NCBI GenBank assembly: GCA_003524565.1
Contig: DQGU01000234.1
Span: 1 to 10,533 of the forward strand
Source: Rhodospirillaceae bacterium
GTDB taxonomy: Bacteria; Pseudomonadota; Alphaproteobacteria; Micavibrionales; UBA2020
Direction of reading: 5' to 3'
Length of the DNA: 10,533 bases
In this document: piece by piece, positions 1 through 6,259 of the stretch
How the letters are laid out: every line of letters starts with the position of its first letter
Position numbering within the stretch: position 1 is the first letter of the stretch
Translations under genes and position numbers: made by a program
Notes under the pieces: generated by a model
What the model saw: the letters and a program-made list of their open reading frames with translations, nothing else
What the model was told of the DNA's origin: nothing
The model's database searches: none

Positions 1-13
1 GCTCTTCCGATCT
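1..13. other. Illumina adapter remnant (non-genomic)
   Basis: These 13 bases (GCTCTTCCGATCT) are identical to the shared 3' end of the standard Illumina sequencing adapters. They lie at the very first base of the window, as expected for untrimmed adapter at a contig end. The genomic sequence therefore probably begins at about base 14. The last codons of the minus-strand reading frame that runs off this edge are artefactual in this stretch. Confidence 0.93.
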
Positions 14-548
14 GGATTTCTTCGGGCTGAAGGGCGAGGGCGGGATAATCGCCGTTTTTCTTTTCAAAGCTGTGGAGCGTCCAGCCCATGCGCTCGAAAA
101 ACGCGCGGCCTTGGCGCTGCGTCGTCAGGTAGCCGGAGGCCATGAGCAAGCGCGTATCGCCCTGCGCCGTATCCGGCGCGAAAAAACGGCGCAGACCGCC
201 GAGGCAATGTTCGATAATCGCGCTGTCCATTCCTGGTTTGCGGCGAATAGAATTGCCTTCCCACTGTATCACCAGCGGGAAGAAGCGCCAGAGAGCGCCT
301 TGCGCGGTTTCATCACGAAAAAAATTGAACTTATAGGTCACGGCCAGCATGTTTTCGTCGTCGTAAAGCTCGACCGCGTATGTCGGCGCCTCCAGCAATG
401 AAGTAGAGGGCGCCAGCGCCTTGAAGCGGAAGCCGCCGTGCACGGGCATTTCCGCATTGGCGAAATCGGCCAGCGCGGCCATGACCGCATCGGGCGCGGC
501 GGCGTTTCGGAGCGGCGTTTGTGCCGTATGTAAGGCGTTTTGCGGCAT
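1..548 (-). CDS. Unrecognised protein, 3' end cut off by contig edge
   Basis: An open frame of about 182 codons runs from an ATG at 548-546 to the window edge with no stop. The last four or so codons lie in adapter sequence, leaving roughly 178 genuine residues. An in-frame TAA a few codons upstream fixes 548 as the earliest ATG start. The protein begins MPQNALHTAQTPLRN. It looks soluble and mixed alpha/beta, with no signal peptide or membrane segment. Aromatic-rich stretches such as YKFNFFRDE, LWRFFPLVIQWEG and QGRAFFERMGW suggest a folded domain rather than a shadow frame. The GRAFFERMGW stretch loosely recalls the end of acetyltransferase (GNAT) domains, but I see no acetyl-CoA-binding loop and do not assign that function. 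No strong Shine-Dalgarno precedes the start. It is transcribed divergently from the ferritin-like gene. Confidence 0.7.
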   Translation of the reverse strand, partial: MPQNALHTAQTPLRNAAAPDAVMAALADFANAEMPVHGGFRFKALAPSTSLLEAPTYAVELYDDENMLAVTYKFNFFRDETAQGALWRFFPLVIQWEGNSIRRKPGMDSAIIEHCLGGLRRFFAPDTAQGDTRLLMASGYLTTQRQGRAFFERMGWTLHSFEKKNGDYPALALQPEEIQIGR

Positions 549-591
549 GGTGTTTTACAGGAAACCGGAAACATTCAGGCGAATATTAACT

Positions 592-619
592 GTTATACAA
601 TAACATTTTCCAGGGTCAA
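592..619 (-). promoter_or_regulatory. Candidate sigma70 promoter for the truncated minus-strand gene
   Basis: On the minus strand, TTGACC (619-614) and TATAAC (597-592) are separated by 16 bases. This is close to the -35/-10 consensus and sits in a locally AT-rich stretch. Transcription would start near base 585, giving a leader of about 37 nt before the ATG at 548. The prediction comes from sequence alone. Confidence 0.5.
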
Positions 620-651
620 GCATCCGTTTTGTCATATCCGCCTTCCGACCG

Positions 652-657
652 TCTAAA
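652..657. promoter_or_regulatory. Possible Irr-type (ICE) half-site
   Basis: TCTAAA lies just upstream of the candidate -35 box of the ferritin-like gene. In rhizobia, mbfA is known to be controlled by the iron regulator Irr through ICE boxes, which are palindromes with TTTAGAA/TTCTAAA arms. Only one half-site is evident here and no good second arm is visible, so this is weak. Confidence 0.15.
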
Positions 658-660
658 TAG

Positions 661-690
661 TTGATATGTGTTTGTAAATCTTTACATTAT
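661..690 (+). promoter_or_regulatory. Candidate sigma70 promoter for the five-gene run
   Basis: TTGATA (661-666) is followed by TACATT at 683-688 (spacer 16) or CATTAT at 685-690 (spacer 18), in an AT-rich stretch ahead of the ferritin-like gene. A good ribosome-binding site, AGGAGAG at 707-713, lies 6 bases before the GTG start at 720. No other promoter-like gap exists until about 6193, so this would drive all five genes. Confidence 0.5.
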
Positions 691-719
691 ACGCGTTCAG
701 CCATACAGGAGAGACCGGA

Positions 720-1676
720 GTGAAAACGCTTGCCGAACTGACTGAAGAAGAAGTCATCGCCCTTGCCGTATCGAGCGAGGAAGAAGACTCCCGCATCTAT
801 ATGACCTTCGCGATGCGCCTGCGCGCAGATTATCCGGCCACCGCCCAGATGTTCGAAGAAATGGCCGCCGAGGAGCAGGAGCATAAAAACATGCTCCTCG
901 ACCTCTACAAGCGCCGCTTCGGCCAGCAAATGCCCTACATCACGCGTCAGGACGTGCGCGGGTTTTTGAAGCGCAGCCCCCTGTGGCTGATGAAGGATTT
1001 GCGCATCGAAAAAGTCCGCCGTCAGGCCGAAATCATGGAGCTGGAGGCCGGCAATTTTTACGCCAAAGCGGCAGAACAAGCGCGTGACGTCGAAGTGCGC
1101 AAACTGCTCGGCGACCTTGCCCTCATCGAAAAAGGCCATCAGGCCAAGGCTGTCGATATCGAAGCCAAAGCATTGCCCGAAGACGTCAAAAGCGAGGAAG
1201 ACGAAACCGCCCGCCGCGTTTTGCTTTTGCAAATCGTGCAGCCCGGTTTGTCCGGCCTGATTGACGGTTCTGTTTCGACCCTTGCGCCGATTTTTGCGGC
1301 GGCTTTTGCCACGCAATCCACGCATGAAACTTTCCTTGTCGGCCTTGCGGCGTCTATCGGCGGCGGTATCAGCATGGGCCTGACAGAAGCCATGTCCGAC
1401 GACGGCGAAATCACCGGCCGCGGCAGCCCGTGGATACGCGGTATCGCTTGCGGCGGCATGACGACGGTGGGCGGTCTTGGCCACACGCTGCCGTATCTTA
1501 TTCACGATTTCTGGACGGCGACATGGATTGCCGCCATCATCGTGATTGTCGAGCTTATCGCCATTTCGTGGGTACGCTGGAAATACATGGATACGCCGTT
1601 CCATTCGGCCATGGTGCAGATTATTTTCGGCGGTTCGCTGGTGCTTGCCGCGGGTATTCTGATTGGCGGGATGTAA
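720..1676 (+). CDS. mbfA: MbfA-like membrane-bound ferritin with VIT1/CCC1 domain
   Basis: This 318-residue inner-membrane protein is predicted to oxidise and export ferrous iron, as shown for MbfA in Bradyrhizobium and Agrobacterium. Residues about 1-150 form a ferritin-like (erythrin) four-helix domain with di-iron ligand candidates: the acidic SSEEED around residues 19-23, EEQEH ending at H55, E107/E109 in the MELE stretch, and E137/H140 in IEKGH. Residues about 172-318 match the VIT1/CCC1 iron-transporter fold. They start at QPGLSGLIDGSVSTLAP, continue through a Gly-rich AASIGGGISMGLTEAMSDDG segment, and include hydrophobic helices near 240-262, 268-285 and 298-318. The GTG start at 720 is chosen because AGGAGAG lies 6 bases upstream. 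The total length is close to known MbfA proteins. It is the first gene of the run, with only 6 bases before the next start. Related ferritin-VIT proteins exist, but the domain pair is clear. Confidence 0.93.
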   Translation: MKTLAELTEEEVIALAVSSEEEDSRIYMTFAMRLRADYPATAQMFEEMAAEEQEHKNMLLDLYKRRFGQQMPYITRQDVRGFLKRSPLWLMKDLRIEKVRRQAEIMELEAGNFYAKAAEQARDVEVRKLLGDLALIEKGHQAKAVDIEAKALPEDVKSEEDETARRVLLLQIVQPGLSGLIDGSVSTLAPIFAAAFATQSTHETFLVGLAASIGGGISMGLTEAMSDDGEITGRGSPWIRGIACGGMTTVGGLGHTLPYLIHDFWTATWIAAIIVIVELIAISWVRWKYMDTPFHSAMVQIIFGGSLVLAAGILIGGM

Positions 1677-1682
1677 AGCGTC

Positions 1683-2792
1683 ATGGCAAAAAAATCAGCA
1701 CCGACACGCAAAAAATCTGCTGCGCGCGATATAGACTATAAAACCTATTTGCAGCTGCCGACGCTGCTGGATGCGCAAAAGCCGATAAGTGCGGCGCATG
1801 ACGAAATGATGTTCGTTGTGGTGCACCAGACGTATGAACTGTGGTTCAAGCTTATTTTGTTCGAACTTGACCGCGTGCAGAAAATCATGAACGGCAAGAC
1901 CGTCAAGGATGAAGACCTGCGCACGGTTTCGGCTAGTCTTGGGCGCATTGTAGCCACCATGAAACTGCTGGTCAGCCAGCTGGATATCATGGAAACAATG
2001 ACGCCGCTGGATTTCCTCGACTTCCGCCATGTTTTCCGCTCGGCCTCCGGCTTTCAAAGCATGCAATTCCGCGAACTTGAAATCCGCCTTGGCCTGCGCA
2101 GCGAAGACCGTATCGGCTATGACGGGAAATCGTATGAAAACTACCTGCCCGCCGAAGACCGCAAGCGTTTGCAGACTGTCACGAAAACGCCTTCGCTACT
2201 TGACCAGCTGGACAAATGGCTGGCGCGCACACCGTTTGTGGAAACGGGCTCTTTCAACTTCTGGGCTGTTTACCGCAAATCTGTGATGGATATGATTGCG
2301 CAGGACCGCGCCGCCGTAGAGGCCAACCGCAAAATGCCCGCGCAAGCGAAAGCCATGGAACTGGGTAAACTCGGCGGTATGGCCGCGCAGTACGACAAAC
2401 TGTTCACGCCGCAGCCAAGCGCCGATTTGCCTTGGCGTTTGTCGCAAAAAGCATTGCAGGCGGCGCTTTTCATCAACCTCTACCGTGACCAGCCCGCGCT
2501 GCAGGCGCCGTTTAAAATCCTCAGCGACCTGATGGACATGGACGAGCTGATGGCGCTTTGGCGTTATCGTCACGCGCTGATGGCGCAGCGCATGCTGGGC
2601 GCGAAAATGGGCAGCGGCGGTTCGACCGGCCACGACTACCTTGTTGCTACAGCGGCGAAGCACCGCATTTTCCGCGACCTGTTTGCGCTATCGACTTTTT
2701 TGATACCGCGCTCCCGCTTGCCGAAACTGCCCAAGCAGGTCGAAGATAAAATGCGTTTCCGCTATTCGGGGAAAAAGGACGATGCGGCCTGA
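1683..2792 (+). CDS. kynA: Tryptophan 2,3-dioxygenase
   Basis: This cytosolic heme enzyme cleaves the indole ring of L-tryptophan with O2 to give N-formylkynurenine, the first step of the kynurenine pathway. Family marks are in order: YKTYLQLPTLLDAQ (Y19, Y22), HDEMMFVVVHQTYELWFKL (F44 and H48, equivalent to substrate-pocket residues of the Xanthomonas enzyme), and SGFQSMQFRELE (R130, binding the tryptophan carboxylate). Then come WRYRH with H297 as heme axial ligand, and the Gly-rich GSGGSTG loop at about 310-316. It has 369 residues, longer than the roughly 280-300 of many bacterial TDOs. The extra length lies mostly between R130 and H297 (167 residues), a spacing nearer the animal enzymes. 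A Lys/Arg-rich N-terminal tail precedes residue 17. It starts 6 bases after the ferritin-like gene, and its last 11 bases overlap the start of the kynureninase-like gene. Confidence 0.95.
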   Translation: MAKKSAPTRKKSAARDIDYKTYLQLPTLLDAQKPISAAHDEMMFVVVHQTYELWFKLILFELDRVQKIMNGKTVKDEDLRTVSASLGRIVATMKLLVSQLDIMETMTPLDFLDFRHVFRSASGFQSMQFRELEIRLGLRSEDRIGYDGKSYENYLPAEDRKRLQTVTKTPSLLDQLDKWLARTPFVETGSFNFWAVYRKSVMDMIAQDRAAVEANRKMPAQAKAMELGKLGGMAAQYDKLFTPQPSADLPWRLSQKALQAALFINLYRDQPALQAPFKILSDLMDMDELMALWRYRHALMAQRMLGAKMGSGGSTGHDYLVATAAKHRIFRDLFALSTFLIPRSRLPKLPKQVEDKMRFRYSGKKDDAA

Positions 2793-3957
2793 CATCAAGC
2801 AGGATTTCAGCCGCTTTCTGAACGCCGTGCCGGGTCGCCTGCACATGGCGGCGCATAGCCATCATTACTGGCCGGATGTAACGCTCGATGCGCAGATACA
2901 GGCCTGGACGGACGCCGCACTGCATGCCGACAGCAAATGGGACCATGTTTTCGGCCATCTGATGCCGGATGTGCGGCGTGGCCTTGCGAAAATGCTGAAC
3001 CTGTCATCGCCCGATACACTGGTTTTTGCGCAAAATACGCATGAATTCGTGCTGCGCCTGCTGTCGTGTTTCGCGCCGGATAAGCCCGTGCGCATCTTGA
3101 CAACCGATAGCGAATTTTACAGTTTCGACAGGCAAGTGAAACGTCTGGAAGAAGACGGTCTCGTCACCGTAACGCGGATTCCGTCCGTGCCTTTTGACTC
3201 TTTCAACACACGGTTTAGCGATGCTGCGGCCAAGGGCGATGCCGATATCGTTTTTGTAAGCCAGGTATTTTTCAACAGCGGGTTTCAGGTAACGCCGCTT
3301 GAAAGTATCGTCTCTGCCGTTTCCGACGAAAATACTTTTGTTGTCATTGACGGCTACCATGGCTTCATGGCCGTGCCGATGGATTTGTCGCGTATTCACG
3401 CCCGCGCTTTTTACATCGGCGGCGGCTATAAATACGCCATGTCGGGCGAGGGGGCGTGTTTCATGCATTGTCCACCGGATTATGGCGGCCGCCCGCGCAA
3501 TACCGGATGGTTCGCAGGCTTCGGCGCTTTGCCGGACGGCGCTAAAAATACGGTCGCTTATGGCGCGGATGCCAGCCGCTTTGCCGGCGCCACGGCCGAT
3601 GTATCCGGCCTTTACCGCTTGCGCGCTGTTATGGCGTGGTTGGAGCAGAAACAGATAACTGTCGCCGATATTCATGCCCATGCACACCGGCTGCAAGCGC
3701 AATTTGTCGCAGGCCTTCCGGCGCTGAAACATGACGCATTAAAACCGGAAAATCTGCTGGTGTCCGTGGACGAAAAACGGCGCGGTAATTTTCTGACCTT
3801 CCGCACCCCGGATGCCGCAGATATTTGCGAATGTCTCAGACGGAATAATGTCATTACCGACCGCCGCGGGGATTGCCTGCGCTTCGGCTTCGGCCCATAT
3901 CATGATGCGGAAGACATTCGATATTTGCTGGAGGTTATTGGCAACCATGTCTGCTAA
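2782..3957 (+). CDS. kynU: Kynureninase-like PLP enzyme (aminotransferase class V fold)
   Basis: The 391-residue protein has the fold-type I PLP pattern of kynureninase, which converts kynurenine (or 3-hydroxykynurenine) to anthranilate (or its 3-hydroxy form) plus alanine. Visible marks are VVIDGYHG with D190 (pyridine nitrogen) and H193, then YIGGGYKYAMSGEG with K217 as Schiff-base lysine, like the SYKYLNAGAG motif of human kynureninase. GWFAGFG near 242-248 parallels the GWFG of that enzyme, and the end RRGDCLRFGFGPYHDAEDI matches its C-terminal substrate-binding part. The N-terminus departs from the usual YLDGNSLG-type motif, reading HMAAHSHHYWPDV at about 21-33, so it is a divergent branch and the substrate is less certain. 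Placement directly after TDO, with an 11-base overlap (ATGCGGCCTGA), supports the kynurenine role. The nearest Shine-Dalgarno (AAGGA, 2775-2779) is only 2 bases from the ATG, so translational coupling to kynA is likely. Confidence 0.75.
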   Translation: MRPDIKQDFSRFLNAVPGRLHMAAHSHHYWPDVTLDAQIQAWTDAALHADSKWDHVFGHLMPDVRRGLAKMLNLSSPDTLVFAQNTHEFVLRLLSCFAPDKPVRILTTDSEFYSFDRQVKRLEEDGLVTVTRIPSVPFDSFNTRFSDAAAKGDADIVFVSQVFFNSGFQVTPLESIVSAVSDENTFVVIDGYHGFMAVPMDLSRIHARAFYIGGGYKYAMSGEGACFMHCPPDYGGRPRNTGWFAGFGALPDGAKNTVAYGADASRFAGATADVSGLYRLRAVMAWLEQKQITVADIHAHAHRLQAQFVAGLPALKHDALKPENLLVSVDEKRRGNFLTFRTPDAADICECLRRNNVITDRRGDCLRFGFGPYHDAEDIRYLLEVIGNHVC

Positions 3958-5401
3958 AACGCCGGTTATTTTCTGGTTCCGCAGCGATTTGCGCCTGTCG
4001 GACAATCCTGCATTGAGCGCGGCTGTGCAAAGCGGCGCGCCCGTCATCCCCGTTTATATCCTTGACGACCAGAGCCCCGCACAGTGGAAACGCGGCGGCG
4101 CTTCGCGCTGGTGGCTGCACCAAAGCCTGCTGTCGCTGGATGCGCGGCTGCAAAAATCGGGGTTTCATCCGCTGGTCTGCCTGTCGGGCGCGGCGGGTGC
4201 CGAGCTGGATAAAATCATTGCCGAAACAGGTGCGCGCGGCGTTTACTGGAATCGCTGCTATGAACCATGGGCGATGACACGCGATACGGTTATCAAGGAG
4301 AATTTGAAATCACGCGGAATTGAGGCGCAAAGCTTCAGCGCCTATTTGATGTTCGAACCGTGGAGCATTACCAACAAAACCGGCGGCAGCTATAAAGTCT
4401 TCACCCCGTTTTCCAAAGCCTGCCTTGAGCAAAGCGGCGCTATCCGCCCCGCGCTAGCCGCGGCAAAACCTGCTATCCGTTTTGATGGAAAAGCGCTTTC
4501 AAAGGGCATCGGTATAGACGACCTCAACCTGATGCCGCGCATCAAATGGTACGGCGGCATGGCCGCGGAATGGACACCTGGGGAGCAGGGGGCGCAGGCG
4601 CGCTTTGATGCTTTCCTGCCTGACGGCGCAGGGCTTTATAAAGCAGAGCGCGACTTTCCGGCCAAGGACGGTGTATCCAAACTGTCGCCGCATCTGCATT
4701 TCGGTGAAATCAGCCCGCACCAGATATGGCACGCCGTCAGCCATGTTATCGCCGCAAAGGGCGGCGCCGGAAATTTCGCCGCGCAGGCGCAGGCATTTTT
4801 GCGGCAGCTGATATGGCGTGAATTTTCCTATCATCTTTTGTATCACGCGCCTGATTTTCCCGACCAGCCGTGGAACAAACAATTCACCCGCTTTCCGTGG
4901 CGCAAGGACGCAGAGACGCTGGAAAAATGGCAGCGCGGAAAGACGGGCTATCCCATCATCGATGCCGGCATGCGCCAACTGTGGCAGACGGGTTGGATGC
5001 ATAACCGCGTGCGTATGATTGTCGGCTCTTTTCTTGTCAAAAACCTTCTGCTCGACTGGCGGGACGGCGAAGCGTGGTTCTGGGATACACTGGTCGATGC
5101 CGACCTTGGCAATAACGCGGCGGGCTGGCAATGGATTGCAGGCTGCGGCGCCGATGCCGCGCCGTATTTCCGCGTATTCAACCCGGTATTGCAAAGCAAG
5201 AAATTCGATGCGGCAGGTGCTTATATCCGCCGTTATGTGCCGGAACTGCAAGACATGCCCGATAGTTTGATTCATGCGCCGTGGGAAGCACCGCCCATGC
5301 TGCGCAGCAGCGCCAAAGACTATCCGCCGCCGATTGTCGATTTAACCCAATCCCGTGACAGAGCATTGAAAGCCTATGCAGAATCAAAATCAGCAGCTTG
5401 A
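3947..5401 (+). CDS. phrB: Class I DNA photolyase (CPD photolyase family)
   Basis: This 484-residue flavoprotein is predicted to repair cyclobutane pyrimidine dimers using blue light. The N-terminal Rossmann-type domain (VIFWFRSDLRLSDNPAL, residues 7-23; YWNRCYEPW near 100-108) would hold the antenna cofactor. The FAD domain runs from about 230 (KLSPHLHFGEISP, WREFSYHLL, GYPIIDAGMRQL, GWMHNRVRM, DWRDGE, GNNAAGWQW, APYFRVFNP). The electron-transfer tryptophan chain is intact (W394, W371, W318), as is N390, which faces FAD N5. At residue 287 a Gln (CAG, 4805-4807) stands where E. coli has the lesion-contacting Glu274, while W290 (E. coli Trp277) is kept. The frame is open from further upstream, but the ATG at 3947 is chosen because the protein then begins at the conserved first strand. 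GGAGG (3930-3934) lies 12 bases upstream, and this start gives an 11-base overlap with the preceding gene. A cryptochrome-like role is less likely but not excluded. Confidence 0.93.
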   Translation: MSAKTPVIFWFRSDLRLSDNPALSAAVQSGAPVIPVYILDDQSPAQWKRGGASRWWLHQSLLSLDARLQKSGFHPLVCLSGAAGAELDKIIAETGARGVYWNRCYEPWAMTRDTVIKENLKSRGIEAQSFSAYLMFEPWSITNKTGGSYKVFTPFSKACLEQSGAIRPALAAAKPAIRFDGKALSKGIGIDDLNLMPRIKWYGGMAAEWTPGEQGAQARFDAFLPDGAGLYKAERDFPAKDGVSKLSPHLHFGEISPHQIWHAVSHVIAAKGGAGNFAAQAQAFLRQLIWREFSYHLLYHAPDFPDQPWNKQFTRFPWRKDAETLEKWQRGKTGYPIIDAGMRQLWQTGWMHNRVRMIVGSFLVKNLLLDWRDGEAWFWDTLVDADLGNNAAGWQWIAGCGADAAPYFRVFNPVLQSKKFDAAGAYIRRYVPELQDMPDSLIHAPWEAPPMLRSSAKDYPPPIVDLTQSRDRALKAYAESKSAA

Positions 5402-6212
5402 CCTTAAACTTTGCGTGCCGCTGCCGGACCGCCGCCTGATAAGCGTCAGCGGGCCGGACGCTGCGGATTTCTTGCAAAATATCATGACGGCGGATATCCG
5501 CACGCTCACCCCCGATAATATGCTCTATACGCTTTTGCTGACGCCGCAGGGGCAGTTCCTGCATGATTTTTTTGTCAGTCGCCAACCCGCACAGGACGGT
5601 TTTCTTGTCGATATATTTTCCATGCGCACGGATGATTTCTTGTCGCGCATGAAAATGTTCAAACTGCGCGCCAAAGTTGAAATCCATCCGCTGGAAGACG
5701 GCAGTGTCAAAGCATACGCACACCCATCGAAAGGCCTGCGCGACCCGCGTCATGGTGCGCTGGGCTGCCGGCTTTATACCACCGATGTCGCGGCGGGCAG
5801 CATGCAGCAAGGCACACATGACGATTACATCGACCTTTGTACCCGCCACGGCGTGCCCGATACGCCGGCCATACAGCCGCAAAAAGATTTCGCGGCGGAT
5901 ATGAACCTCGACGCACTTGGTGCGATTGCATGGGACAAGGGCTGTTACATCGGGCAGGAAGTCACCGCCCGCATGCACTACAAGGGGCTTGCCAAAAAGC
6001 GCCTGTTGATAGTGGAGGGGCGGGACATCACCGAAGGCGATATGCTGTTCAATAACGGCCGTGTGGTCGGTGAAGTGCGCCAGTCCAATCCGCGCGAGAG
6101 CGAACAGGCACTGGCCATCGTCCGGCTTGATTCCATCGAGGGGCTATCGTCAGCAGGCAACAAGCCTGTCAGCGCGGTATTGCCGTCTTACCTTGAAAAT
6201 TCAGTATCTTGA
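5376..6212 (+). CDS. ygfZ: YgfZ/IBA57-type folate-binding Fe-S cluster protein
   Basis: This 278-residue protein belongs to the GcvT-like YgfZ/IBA57 (COG0354) family. It uses a folate cofactor in the assembly or repair of certain Fe-S enzymes in the cytosol. The signature is WDKGCYIGQEVTARMHYKG at residues 186-204, with the conserved Cys190 of the KGCYxGQE motif. The N-terminal part (LISVSGPDAADFLQNIMTADI, then LTPQGQFLHDFFV) is the typical aminomethyltransferase-like first domain. The ATG at 5376 lies 26 bases inside the end of the photolyase gene, with only a weak purine-rich stretch upstream, so translational coupling is likely. Its stop at 6210-6212 ends the five-gene run. Fe-S maintenance fits the iron gene at the head of the run, though this family also occurs in unrelated contexts. 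Confidence 0.93.
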   Translation: MQNQNQQLDLKLCVPLPDRRLISVSGPDAADFLQNIMTADIRTLTPDNMLYTLLLTPQGQFLHDFFVSRQPAQDGFLVDIFSMRTDDFLSRMKMFKLRAKVEIHPLEDGSVKAYAHPSKGLRDPRHGALGCRLYTTDVAAGSMQQGTHDDYIDLCTRHGVPDTPAIQPQKDFAADMNLDALGAIAWDKGCYIGQEVTARMHYKGLAKKRLLIVEGRDITEGDMLFNNGRVVGEVRQSNPRESEQALAIVRLDSIEGLSSAGNKPVSAVLPSYLENSVS

Positions 6213-6222
6213 ACGATAGTAT
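6193..6222 (+). promoter_or_regulatory. Candidate promoter for the gene at 6258, with a 7-base direct repeat
   Basis: TTGAAA (6193-6198) and TAGTAT (6217-6222) are separated by 18 bases, overlapping the end of ygfZ. Two copies of AGTATCT (6203-6209 and 6218-6224) repeat at a 15-base interval here. An alternative pair, TTGAAC (6209-6214) with CATAAT (6235-6240), has an overlong 20-base spacer. I see no rho-independent terminator after ygfZ, so read-through from the upstream run is also possible. Confidence 0.35.
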
Positions 6223-6238
6223 CTAAAAATTAACCATA

Positions 6239-6259
6239 ATGGAGCTACAATAGTTCCAT
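6239..6259 (+). promoter_or_regulatory. Hairpin covering ribosome-binding site and start codon
   Basis: Bases 6239-6247 (ATGGAGCTA) pair with 6251-6259 (TAGTTCCAT) as a 9-bp RNA stem containing one G-U pair and a 3-base loop. The 5' arm holds the only Shine-Dalgarno-like GGAG (6241-6244). The 3' arm includes the first two bases of the ATG at 6258. If transcribed from upstream, the hairpin would hide the start region. If transcription begins after the CATAAT box (around 6247), the 5' arm would be missing and the hairpin would not form. Confidence 0.45.

Noticed and set aside
687..1604. Long minus-strand open frame (305 codons) opposite the ferritin-like gene
   Set aside because: It lies wholly antisense to a gene with clear ferritin and VIT motifs. 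Its translation has no recognisable domain and a shadow-like composition rich in His, Arg and Gly.
3812..3946. Upstream extension of the photolyase frame (45 codons)
   Set aside because: These codons lie inside the kynureninase-like C-terminus in another frame. The conserved photolyase N-terminus begins right after the ATG at 3947, which has its own GGAGG.
4499..5275. Minus-strand open frame (258 codons) inside the photolyase gene
   Set aside because: Antisense to the conserved FAD domain, with no motif and no promoter or ribosome-binding site.
5178..5978. Minus-strand open frame (266 codons) across the photolyase/ygfZ junction
   Set aside because: Antisense to two well-supported genes, with no domain visible.
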